A stretch of DNA of 5,573 nucleotides from an uncultured Acidimicrobiia bacterium (GCA_937900165.1 CALCCX010000341.1:1-5573); one strand, 5' to 3'. Counted from the stretch's first letter, positions 1 to 5,319 are shown. Numbers and translations: made by a program. The notes: a model not told the origin generated them from the sequence alone.

Positions 1-163
1 AGTCGTCTCGTCGCACCTCATTCGTTACGCGTGTGGTGTTAGGTTCTTCTTTAGTGTCTTTAGCCTCTTCCGGTTTTTCTTCTGTCTTTTTTTTTTTTTT
101 TTTTTAATGATACGGCGACCACCGAGATCTACACTCTTTCCCTACACGACGCTCTTCCGATCT
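1..163. other. Sequencing artefact: noise, poly-T and complete Illumina P5/TruSeq universal adapter
   Basis: Positions 106-163 match, base for base from memory, the 58-nt Illumina TruSeq universal adapter, from AATGATACGGCGACC to CTCTTCCGATCT. A run of 19 T (87-105) precedes it, and 1-86 is T-rich sequence with no coding character. Reverse-complemented, this is the usual product of reading a short insert through the adapter and off the end of the template: adapter, then poly-A, then noise calls. Genomic DNA begins at 164. Reading the adapter on the minus strand gives the peptide EIGRASCRERV and then a stop at 129-131, so any minus-strand protein called here is false. Nothing in 1-163 should be used for biology. 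Confidence 0.97.
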
Positions 164-164
164 C

Positions 165-1283
165 GCTTCGTTTTTTGGCGGGGTCGGGTTCCTGCTTTAC
201 ATCGCGGGATGGATTCTCATCCCGGCCGAAGGTGAATCTGAATCGTTGCTGGAACGCTGGATCAAAGACGGCGACACCATCAATTGGGTGGGAATATTTC
301 TGGTTGGCATTGCAATCTTGAGCTTGCCACTCGGATTTGGTGCCTCTTCCATGTTTGCCACCCATGGATCGTTCCCCGGCCAGGCGGTGTTCGCTGTCGC
401 CTTGCTGGTCATCGGGGTGCTGTTGTACAGGGGGACGTTCGACGATCGCGCTTCGCCTGATCCGGACACCCCGCCCGATTTGGTCGGGTCCGATGCCGAT
501 GTTCCCCAGGCCGATCTCCTGGCCGATCCGGGCGGCGACGAGTCAGATCGAGGAGTCGGACCTGCCGGGGAATCCAATCCCGATGACGCGATTTTGGTGG
601 CCGCCTACAGCCCGATCAAAGATGACCAACCCAAGACCGAGACAAGCCGACCGGTCCGACCGAAGTCGATCCTGGGTCGGGCGATCATTGCCGCATTGTT
701 GATCGTGGTGGGCCTGATCGCCATCGTGGACAACTGGTGGCTTTCCGTGGGGGCCGCTCAATATTTCGCTGCCGCCTTGGTGGTGATCGGAATCGGCCTT
801 CTGATAGGCGCGTGGCGGGGGAGAGCGAGGGCGACGATTTTCTTGGGGATCCCTCTGCTGCTTCTCCTGCAGCTTTCGTCCGTATTTCATGTCCCTGTGT
901 CAGGTGGCTTCGGCGACCCGCTTTACTCTCCTTCGACGGTCGGCGAGTTGCAGTCCGAATATCGCCTCAGCGCCGGCGAACTCGTCCTCGATCTGCGAGG
1001 GATGGACTTCGTTGGAGAGGAGACGGTGGTCGCCTCGGTCGGGGCAGGAGAGTTGATCGTATGGTTGCCGAATGACGTTGATGCGATAGTCAGGGCAGAC
1101 GCGTTGGCAGGCGAAGTGGAAGTGCAAGGCAGATTCGAGAGCGGGCTAAACGTTTCCCTCGAGCGGGAAATTCGGCTGGACGACCCCCGAGGCACCATCG
1201 TGCTGGATCTCGACGTCGTTTTTGGACTGGTCACGGTGTTGGTTGAACCGCCGGATGCCGGCCAGGACTCGGGGGGAGACTGA
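165..1283 (+). CDS. PspC-domain membrane protein with C-terminal LiaF-like beta domain, 5' end missing
   Basis: The frame is open from the adapter junction, so the start is lost and 372 residues remain. The first 20 visible residues (FFGGVGFLLYIAGWILIP) are the end of a PspC domain, the membrane domain of phage-shock-protein C homologues. Further hydrophobic segments lie at about 41-59, 74-89, 173-188, 198-217 and 223-241. A D/P-rich linker (about 92-165) sits between the second and third of these. Residues from about 265 onward (GELVLDLRG, GELIVWLPND, then alternating hydrophobic strands) look like the soluble beta domain that follows PspC in many actinobacterial proteins and resembles LiaF/DUF4097 sensors. 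The likely role is envelope-stress sensing at the membrane, inferred from the family. A TTG at 246 could be called as the start, but it would cut through the PspC region. The stop overlaps the next gene's ATG. Confidence 0.85.
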   Translation, partial: ASFFGGVGFLLYIAGWILIPAEGESESLLERWIKDGDTINWVGIFLVGIAILSLPLGFGASSMFATHGSFPGQAVFAVALLVIGVLLYRGTFDDRASPDPDTPPDLVGSDADVPQADLLADPGGDESDRGVGPAGESNPDDAILVAAYSPIKDDQPKTETSRPVRPKSILGRAIIAALLIVVGLIAIVDNWWLSVGAAQYFAAALVVIGIGLLIGAWRGRARATIFLGIPLLLLLQLSSVFHVPVSGGFGDPLYSPSTVGELQSEYRLSAGELVLDLRGMDFVGEETVVASVGAGELIVWLPNDVDAIVRADALAGEVEVQGRFESGLNVSLEREIRLDDPRGTIVLDLDVVFGLVTVLVEPPDAGQDSGGD

Positions 1284-1462
1284 TGGAGCGTCACCCATTT
1301 GATCCCCTGTCGGCTGGGTTCGGACTCGTGTTCATCTTGCTGGCCGTTCCAAGCCTGGCGGCCGATCTCGCCGTTCCCTGGAGGCTCATTGGCCCGGTGG
1401 CGATCGTTGTCATAGGCGTGGCCATGTTCGCCAACGTCCTGACTGGCGACAAGCGAGACTGA
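1283..1462 (+). CDS. Small two-segment membrane protein, 59 aa, function unknown
   Basis: ATG at 1283 overlaps the TGA of the PspC-domain gene (TGATG), and the frame closes with TGA at 1460-1462. A purine-rich GGGGAG (1273-1278) lies 4 nt before the ATG and can act as a ribosome site, with translational coupling likely. The protein begins MERHPFDPLSAGFGLVFILL and has two hydrophobic stretches, about residues 10-27 and 35-54, separated by a short DLAVPWR turn. It ends with a charged GDKRD tail. This fits a two-helix hairpin with little exposed sequence. The overlap suggests a partner or accessory of the PspC-domain protein. I do not recognise a family. Its size would make many gene callers miss it. 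Confidence 0.65.
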   Translation: MERHPFDPLSAGFGLVFILLAVPSLAADLAVPWRLIGPVAIVVIGVAMFANVLTGDKRD

Positions 1463-1471
1463 TGTGTTCCA

Positions 1472-1497
1472 GCGAGGCGATTGAGTCTCCGCCTCGC
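1472..1497 (+). terminator. GC-rich hairpin after the PspC-domain unit, possible terminator
   Basis: GCGAGGCG (1472-1479) and CGCCTCGC (1490-1497) form a perfect 8-bp stem with a 10-nt loop, 9 nt after the stop of the 59-aa gene. Only CAAAA follows, not a T run, so this would be an atypical terminator of the kind often proposed in high-GC actinobacteria. Position supports the call: the next gene has its own promoter downstream. Confidence 0.4.
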
Positions 1498-1556
1498 CAA
1501 AATGCCCCATAAGTAGGCCGATCGACCCATTTGCCCTGGTCAGGCTCGATTTCAGC

Positions 1557-1585
1557 TTGACAGTTTCTGTCTGTTCCGCCAAGAT
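1557..1585 (+). promoter_or_regulatory. Candidate housekeeping promoter of whiB
   Basis: A consensus -35 box TTGACA (1557-1562) is followed after 17 bp by CAAGAT (1580-1585), which keeps the key A at position 2 and AT at positions 5-6 of the -10 box. Transcription would start near 1592, giving a leader of about 90 nt before the GTG at 1681. The -35 box lies inside the inverted repeat GACAG-TTT-CTGTC (1559-1571), so a repressor could sit on it. Confidence 0.55.
1559..1571. repeat. Inverted repeat GACAG-TTT-CTGTC over the whiB -35 box
   Basis: Two perfect 5-bp arms with a 3-bp centre overlap four bases of the TTGACA box. The position suits a repressor operator. A similar repeat, CTGTC-T-GACAG, occurs at 2019-2029 before the next gene. 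Confidence 0.35.
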
Positions 1586-1591
1586 TACGAG

Positions 1592-1605
1592 CGTGTAATT
1601 ACACG
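1592..1605. promoter_or_regulatory. Perfect 14-bp palindrome CGTGTAATTACACG at the expected whiB transcription start
   Basis: The 14 bases are their own reverse complement and are AT-rich at the centre in an otherwise GC-rich region. This is typical of a binding site for a dimeric DNA-binding protein. The palindrome begins at about the predicted +1 of the promoter at 1557-1585. A second, non-concentric pair, TTCCGCC (1574-1580) and GGCGGAA (1606-1612), brackets it. I cannot name the protein that would bind. Confidence 0.5.
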
Positions 1606-1668
1606 GGCGGAACCCGACCGAAAAATCGGCGGGGCGGTGTGATTGCAGGGCGCGAAGCGTTGGGCGAC

Positions 1669-1675
1669 AAGGAGG
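1669..1675 (+). promoter_or_regulatory. Ribosome binding site that fixes the whiB start
   Basis: AAGGAGG ends 5 nt before the GTG at 1681. The earlier in-frame GTG at 1639 would place this site inside the coding region and add 14 residues that WhiB proteins do not need. The downstream start is therefore preferred. Confidence 0.8.
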
Positions 1676-1680
1676 ATTTC

Positions 1681-1962
1681 GTGCATCGGAAGTTGATCGA
1701 GGCTCTGGCTGTCGATGATCTCGGGTGGCAGGATTATGCCAACTGCCGTGGTGCGGATGCCAACCTGTTCTTTCCAGAACGTGGGGCATCGACCCGCAAG
1801 GCCAAATCCATTTGTGCTGCGTGCCAAGCCAGAGTCGAATGCCTCGAATTCGCCGTGGTAAATTCAGAGAAGTTCGGCATATGGGGAGGCCTGTCCGAGC
1901 GTGAGCGACGCAAGATCCGCAAACAGCGGGCGATCGCCGCTCGCGAGGTCGCCGCCTCGTAG
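1681..1962 (+). CDS. whiB: WhiB-family iron-sulfur transcription regulator, WhiB2/WhmD-like
   Basis: The 93-residue product from GTG 1681 has the four family cysteines C22, C45, C48 and C54 (C-x22-C-x2-C-x5-C), which hold a [4Fe-4S] cluster. The DANLFFPERG segment lies between the first two cysteines. The GIWGG turn is at 66-70, followed by a basic tail (ERERRKIRKQR, 73-83) that contacts DNA. WhiB proteins bind the principal sigma factor's region 4 and control promoters with it. The run ERG-STR-AK, CLEFA and FGIWGGLSERERR resembles Streptomyces WhiB and mycobacterial WhiB2/WhmD, which govern septation and cell division, more than the redox or nitric-oxide types. That subclass is judged by eye. 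The gene has its own promoter and a 79-bp gap to the next gene. Confidence 0.93.
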   Translation: MHRKLIEALAVDDLGWQDYANCRGADANLFFPERGASTRKAKSICAACQARVECLEFAVVNSEKFGIWGGLSERERRKIRKQRAIAAREVAAS

Positions 1963-2018
1963 ATTCTCAAAGGGGCATAAACGGCCGGTCGTCATCGGCG
2001 CGGATATAGAATCGGTGT

Positions 2019-2029
2019 CTGTCTGACAG
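2019..2029. repeat. Inverted repeat CTGTC-T-GACAG overlapping the ribosome site of the 315-aa gene
   Basis: Two perfect 5-bp arms with a 1-bp centre run into AGGAGG (2028-2033). A -10-like TAGAAT (2007-2012) lies just upstream, but I see no convincing -35 box. The arms match those at 1559-1571 in front of whiB, in the opposite order. Confidence 0.3.
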
Positions 2030-2041
2030 GAGGACTTACCG

Positions 2042-2989
2042 GTGGAAGTCGGCATTGCGATTTTTGTAGCGGTTGCCCTGCTGGTCGTGTTCGGCCGCCT
2101 GGCCACGCGTCGGGGCCGCGAGCTTCGAGAGCAGGCCAAGCAGGATTTCGCAAACGGATCCTCTGGATCCGGTGAAGATGACGAAATGCTGGACGTCGCG
2201 GGACTCCGACCAACGGTTGTCAAATTCCACGTTCACGATACCGACGCCATCGTCACATTTGACGTACCGGTGCCTGATGGGGAGATCGACCAGGTTCTGG
2301 CCGACATACTCGTGAACGAGGCGGTCGAGGTTACGAGGGAGAAATCTCACACGCTCCCGATCGCCCAAGTGACGAGAGTCGTGGCGGTGGCCGGGGGGCG
2401 CGAGGTCGGGGGGCGAGAACTTGAGCAGCCTGGCATATTGCCGGCTCCGATGGGCGTGGCTCACCTGCCACATCTGGCCAAAATCGGGTTCGACCCCATT
2501 GAGAGCCAGTTCAAGGACGAGGGCCAGGTCGAGGCGGGTTTTGTCGCCCCAGACCGCGGCAGAACCGATCACCTCGGGCCGATCGGGGCCGAGCTGCGAC
2601 TACCCAAGGCCATCGAGGTCGGGCTTCGTTCCCAGGGCATCGATCCGGCCACGATGACCGCGGGCGAGCTGGTCCGGACGGTGCTGATGCTCTTCGGACA
2701 CACGATAAAGCCAGGGGAACGCGAAAACACCTATGTGACCACCAAGGCCGGCCAAAAGACGTTCCTCCGTGAGGACTCGTACGTTGAAGGTGGCCATCCC
2801 GAATTGAGCGAAGCGGTGGTCGACGAATTCATGTTCGGGTTTCGCTCGTCTGGAGCTGACCGCGGGCTGCTGGTCACAGACAAATACGCGCCTTTTTCGG
2901 TCTACGAGAGGGAGCGCCGCGAACCGCGGGTCCGTTGCGTCTCGAGAGAACGCCTCCAGAAGTTCTTGGACGGCGCCGCCCTAAACTGA
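2042..2989 (+). CDS. Membrane-anchored protein of unknown function, 315 aa, possible Mrr-like C-terminal fold
   Basis: GTG at 2042 follows AGGAGG (2028-2033) by 8 nt, a clear ribosome site. Residues 3-18 form one hydrophobic helix followed by RRGRELR, so the bulk is expected in the cytoplasm. A D/E/G/S linker (38-51) leads to a first domain of about 56-118 with alternating strands (VVKFHVHDTDAIVTFDVPV). A middle part (about 119-225) is rich in G and P. The C-terminal part (about 229-310) has a strand-helix-strand pattern: LSEAVVDEFMFGFRSSGADRG, then LLVTDKYAPFSVYERE, then VRCVSRERLQKFLD. That order resembles the second half of Mrr-type restriction-endonuclease folds (G-x-VT, then a short strand and a final helix). 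I find no clear D...ExK catalytic motif, so it is either inactive or unrelated. I do not recognise the family. The gene sits between whiB and tatA with no overlap to either. Confidence 0.8.
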   Translation: MEVGIAIFVAVALLVVFGRLATRRGRELREQAKQDFANGSSGSGEDDEMLDVAGLRPTVVKFHVHDTDAIVTFDVPVPDGEIDQVLADILVNEAVEVTREKSHTLPIAQVTRVVAVAGGREVGGRELEQPGILPAPMGVAHLPHLAKIGFDPIESQFKDEGQVEAGFVAPDRGRTDHLGPIGAELRLPKAIEVGLRSQGIDPATMTAGELVRTVLMLFGHTIKPGERENTYVTTKAGQKTFLREDSYVEGGHPELSEAVVDEFMFGFRSSGADRGLLVTDKYAPFSVYERERREPRVRCVSRERLQKFLDGAALN

Positions 2990-3045
2990 CCTGGGGGCGA
3001 TCCCAAAGACGGCCCACGGGATCACAGCTAGGGGCGAATCCGGGT

Positions 3046-3051
3046 TATACT
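3046..3051 (+). promoter_or_regulatory. tatA: Candidate -10 box of tatA (TATACT)
   Basis: TATACT matches the -10 consensus at five of six positions, and transcription would start near 3057, just before AGGAGG (3061-3066). No good -35 box is visible; the nearest (ATCACA, 3021-3026) has a 19-bp spacer. The resulting leader would be only about 18 nt. Confidence 0.35.
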
Positions 3052-3074
3052 CAGACCAAGAGGAGGTTCTCAAC

Positions 3075-3266
3075 GTGGGAAAAATCGGCGGTCCTGAACT
3101 ACTGATCATCCTCGTGGTCCTGGTGCTCCTCTTTGGCGCCAAGAAATTGCCGGATCTCGCCCGTTCCATCGGAGCATCCGCCAAGGAATTTCGCAAAGGC
3201 GTCGAAGAAGGTTCGGAAGGCGCGGACGACGCCGCCGAAGCCGAGGCCGACAGCACGGAGGTCTAA
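3075..3266 (+). CDS. tatA: Sec-independent protein translocase subunit TatA
   Basis: TatA oligomers form the membrane passage through which the twin-arginine pathway exports folded proteins after TatC (with TatB where present) has bound the signal peptide. The 63-residue product has the standard plan: a short N-tail, a hydrophobic helix (about 7-20, GPELLIILVVLVLLFG), the FG hinge at 20-21, an amphipathic helix (KKLPDLARSIGASAKEFRKG) and an acidic tail (about 43-63). FGAKKLP and the short length favour TatA over TatB. The GTG start lies 8 nt after AGGAGG (3061-3066). No tatC is present in the window. Mycobacterial sigE loci carry a tatB downstream; here a tat gene lies upstream of sigE, separated by a hairpin and 189 bp. 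Confidence 0.93.
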   Translation: MGKIGGPELLIILVVLVLLFGAKKLPDLARSIGASAKEFRKGVEEGSEGADDAAEAEADSTEV

Positions 3267-3272
3267 TGGGCC

Positions 3273-3290
3273 AAGGGCTCATCAGCCCTT
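3273..3290 (+). terminator. Hairpin after tatA
   Basis: AAGGGCT (3273-3279) and AGCCCTT (3284-3290) form a perfect 7-bp stem with a CATC loop, 6 nt after the tatA stop. There is no T tract, but its position between tatA and a separate sigE promoter makes a terminator role likely. Confidence 0.6.
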
Positions 3291-3395
3291 CCGCCTACCG
3301 GCTGCGAGACCGGCCATCTCTGCTCGCGGCTCCTTTGCCTCCTGAGCGTTCTTCATGTCTCGGCCAGATGTCTGCGCACCTGCAACCAGGCAGCG

Positions 3396-3419
3396 GGAAC
3401 TTTGACCGGTACCCGCGTC
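3396..3419 (+). promoter_or_regulatory. Candidate ECF-type (SigE-dependent) promoter of the sigE operon
   Basis: GGAAC (3396-3400) is the classic -35 element of ECF sigma factors. CGTC (3416-3419) follows after 15 bp and matches the -10 element used by many of them. Transcription would start near 3427, about 29 nt before the sigE ATG. Since the first gene encodes an ECF sigma factor of that class, autoregulation is a natural inference. A TTGACC at 3402-3407 could be a housekeeping -35 box, but no -10 box follows at the right distance. Confidence 0.5.
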
Positions 3420-3455
3420 GTTTCATCGTCGGATTCCCTGAGTGGATGAGTCCGA

Positions 3456-3956
3456 ATGTCTGATGTGGGTTTGACATGGGAAGACGTCGCTAGAACACAT
3501 GGTCGAAAGATCTATAACTTCGCGTATCGCCTCACTGGGAACCCGGACGACGCGGCAGACCTCGCCCAGGACGTCCTCATCAGAGTCAAACGTGGCCTGG
3601 CTACCTATCAGCCCGGATCGTTCGATGGATGGCTCTGGCGTATTACTCGCAACGCTTTCCTCGACGATATCCGAAGGAAGAAGCGGCGACCGACCGTTCC
3701 TCTGCCTGATGAGGTCGATCGAATGGCCTTGGCGTCGGTTCCGGCTCCAGACCATGTCCTGGCTCAAGTTCGGCTCGGCCCAGATGTTCAGAATGCACTC
3801 CTCAAACTCCCTCACGATTTTCGAGAGGCGGTTGTGATGTGTGACATCGTTGGACTGAGCTACGCGGAGATTGCCGGCGCGGTCGGTGTCCCGGTCGGAA
3901 CAATCCGGAGCAGAATCCACCGCGGTCGAGGGCAACTGCGGGAGATGCTCTCATGA
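3456..3956 (+). CDS. sigE: ECF RNA polymerase sigma factor, SigE-like
   Basis: This sigma factor directs RNA polymerase to envelope-stress promoters when released from its anti-sigma factor. The 166 residues hold region 2 (about 12-79), with DDAADLAQDVLIRV in 2.2 and the DNA-melting and -10 recognition part SFDGWLWRITRNAFLDDIRR (55-74). Region 4 (about 108-165) carries a helix-turn-helix in LSYAEIAGAVGVPVGTIRSR and the basic IHRGR end. From memory it follows Mycobacterium SigE closely: WEE/D at the start, YQPG-F-GWL, LGPD-Q-AL, AVV-CDI-GLSY-EI and IRSRIHRGR. The linker is short and there is no C-terminal extra domain. Only a weak ribosome site (about 3442-3446) precedes the ATG, and a five-codon frame (3446-3463) overlaps it. 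Its stop overlaps the anti-sigma start by ATGA. Confidence 0.95.
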   Translation: MSDVGLTWEDVARTHGRKIYNFAYRLTGNPDDAADLAQDVLIRVKRGLATYQPGSFDGWLWRITRNAFLDDIRRKKRRPTVPLPDEVDRMALASVPAPDHVLAQVRLGPDVQNALLKLPHDFREAVVMCDIVGLSYAEIAGAVGVPVGTIRSRIHRGRGQLREMLS

Positions 3957-4384
3957 GTCATTCTGGTGAGCTGTTGTCCGCGTATCTCGACGGGGAGCTG
4001 ACTAAGGCCGAAGAGCTGAACGTCGTCGGCCACCTGGAGACATGTACCCGATGTCAGACCGAGCTGGGCGATTCTCACGAGGCCAGGGCAATGGTGAGGG
4101 CCTTGCCCATCCTGGATATGCCGACATGGGTGACCAGTGGGGTGGCATCATCCCCGGTCGAGTTGCCGGTTCGGCGGCGACCCCTGGCATGGGCCGCCGC
4201 AGCAGCCGCGGCCGCATTCGTACTGGTAGTCGGTTTCGCCACGTTCGTTGCCACACCCCCCGCCATCGAGATCACTTTCACTGAAATCTCCAACACTCTC
4301 CGGCTTCCGGCATCTCAAGACGGACTGCCGCCAGGAGCGAGGGCGGTCGTGATCGCTCGCTCATCGGACGGAATCGCAGAATGA
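3953..4384 (+). CDS. rseA: Zinc-finger anti-sigma factor (RseA-type), membrane bound
   Basis: It is predicted to hold the SigE protein inactive at the membrane until stress. The cytoplasmic part has LLSAYLDGEL (7-16), typical of the anti-sigma fold, and the zinc-binding H27-x3-C31-x2-C34 motif (HLETCTRC). H3 may be the fourth ligand. One membrane helix runs from about 77 to 98 and includes eight alanines (80-87). It is preceded by RRR (73-75), which puts the N-terminus inside. Only about 45 residues lie outside the membrane, too few for a separate folded domain but enough to present a protease site or an RseB contact. ATG 3953 overlaps the sigE TGA, with CGGGAG (3939-3944) 8 nt before. The stop overlaps the next ATG in the same way, so the three genes are probably translated together. 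Confidence 0.9.
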   Translation: MSHSGELLSAYLDGELTKAEELNVVGHLETCTRCQTELGDSHEARAMVRALPILDMPTWVTSGVASSPVELPVRRRPLAWAAAAAAAAFVLVVGFATFVATPPAIEITFTEISNTLRLPASQDGLPPGARAVVIARSSDGIAE

Positions 4385-5319
4385 GGCGGTTTGCGATCGT
4401 CACCGGCTTTGGGCTTCTCATGGTCATCGGCGGGGCTGTGCCAGGGCTGGCTCAGGAGGCCGAGCTCGACTCATGGTTCGAACGGGCGAAGGGAGCCGAA
4501 TTTTCAGGACGCCAATTCGTCGTTTGCGAGACGCCGGATGGCGAGCGTTCGGAATTTGTCACACTGTCTCAAATGGACGGGGTGCTGGTGGTTGATGCCG
4601 GTTCGGGCCAGTCGGTGATTTCGCGAGGCGAGCTGTATGACCTGGCGGCCGACGGCACCGTTCTCGCGTCGACTTTCGACGGGCACAGCCCGTGGTCGCT
4701 CGACTCTCGCTACGAGGTGTCGGATGGCGCAACGGTCACGGTATTGGGACGCCAAGCAGACGTGGTCAACGTCTTGGAAGGCGAGCTTGTTCGGCTCGAG
4801 TTGGCGTTCGATCAAACGACGGGCGCGGTGCTGCGTTCCGTGAGTTTTAACGGCGATGGCTCGGTCTACTGCACCTCGAGTTTCCTGTCTTTTTCTGAAG
4901 ACGCGGTCATGGGCGCCATGCCAGTCGCCCAGACGACCGCCGCGATCGTGCCTCTCGAGGCGCAGGGTGTTCTGCCGGACACTTTGGCTGGGTTCGGTCG
5001 AAGAGACACTTTTGTAGGACCGGCTGGCAGCGTTGCCGGCTTCTACAGCGACGGAATTTTTTCGTTCACGGTCCTCGCCACCGACCGGGCGATCAACATC
5101 GCCGGCTTGGCGCAGTCAACTGCCGTCTCATTTGGTGATGACACGTATCAAAGGGTCTTCCTCGCGGGTCGGACCCTGTACTCATGGACCACCAGAGACG
5201 GAGGATTCGTGCTGCTCGGCGACCAACCCCTCGATCTGCAAGAGGCAGTGCTGGCCGAGCTACCCGAACCGGGCAGGGCCAACCTGATAAAGAGGTTCTG
5301 GCGCCGCCTCTTCGGCTGA
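4381..5319 (+). CDS. Secreted RseB/MucB-like regulator of the SigE anti-sigma factor
   Basis: In proteobacteria RseB binds the outer part of RseA, shields it from proteolysis and senses mislocalised lipids or glycolipids. This 312-residue protein has an N-terminal signal peptide (basic RR, hydrophobic 4-18, likely cut after GLA-24). Its N-terminal domain (about 29-171) has the LolA/RseB-like features W-x3-A--A-FSG (32-43), GRQADVVNV (123-131) and a F-D--TG-VLRS strand pair (143-153). The C-terminal domain (about 197-295) contains FYSDGIFSF (221-229), close to the YSDGLASFSVF signature of MucB/RseB. Two cysteines only, C49 and C164, lie in the N-terminal domain. The end is basic and aromatic (LIKRFWRRLFG). 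There is no lipobox. The ATGA overlap with the anti-sigma gene supports the role. The RseB assignment is by pattern, not by search. A LolA/LppX-type lipid carrier is the alternative. Confidence 0.75.
   Translation: MRRFAIVTGFGLLMVIGGAVPGLAQEAELDSWFERAKGAEFSGRQFVVCETPDGERSEFVTLSQMDGVLVVDAGSGQSVISRGELYDLAADGTVLASTFDGHSPWSLDSRYEVSDGATVTVLGRQADVVNVLEGELVRLELAFDQTTGAVLRSVSFNGDGSVYCTSSFLSFSEDAVMGAMPVAQTTAAIVPLEAQGVLPDTLAGFGRRDTFVGPAGSVAGFYSDGIFSFTVLATDRAINIAGLAQSTAVSFGDDTYQRVFLAGRTLYSWTTRDGGFVLLGDQPLDLQEAVLAELPEPGRANLIKRFWRRLFG

Noticed and set aside
129..365. Minus-strand frame of 78 codons ending in EIGRASCRERV
   Set aside because: Its C-terminus is the translated sequencing adapter, and the rest lies antisense to the PspC-domain gene.
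1639..1680. Upstream GTG start adding 14 residues to WhiB
   Set aside because: It has no ribosome site, while AAGGAGG sits 5 nt before the GTG at 1681, inside the would-be extension.
923..1789. Long minus-strand frame of 288 codons
   Set aside because: It runs antisense across the PspC-domain gene, the 59-aa gene, the whiB promoter and the start of whiB. Its composition (S, R, P, T rich) is that of a GC-rich shadow frame with no domain.
2999..3023. GATCCC/GGGATC inverted repeat after the 315-aa gene as a terminator
   Set aside because: It has only a 6-bp stem with a 12-nt or longer loop and no T run. It is too weak to list.
3266..3463. 65-codon frame overlapping the tatA stop (TAATG) and the sigE start
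   Set aside because: It contains the tatA hairpin and the candidate sigE promoter, has no ribosome site of its own at the right distance, and the product shows no domain or membrane segment.
3446..3463. Five-codon upstream frame (MSPNV) overlapping the sigE ATG
   Set aside because: It could couple translation to sigE, but it is too short to support without conservation data, and such frames are common by chance.
4036..4296. Overlapping frames on both strands within the anti-sigma gene
   Set aside because: They are alternative frames of a gene with a clear zinc motif, membrane helix and operon overlaps; none shows a domain.
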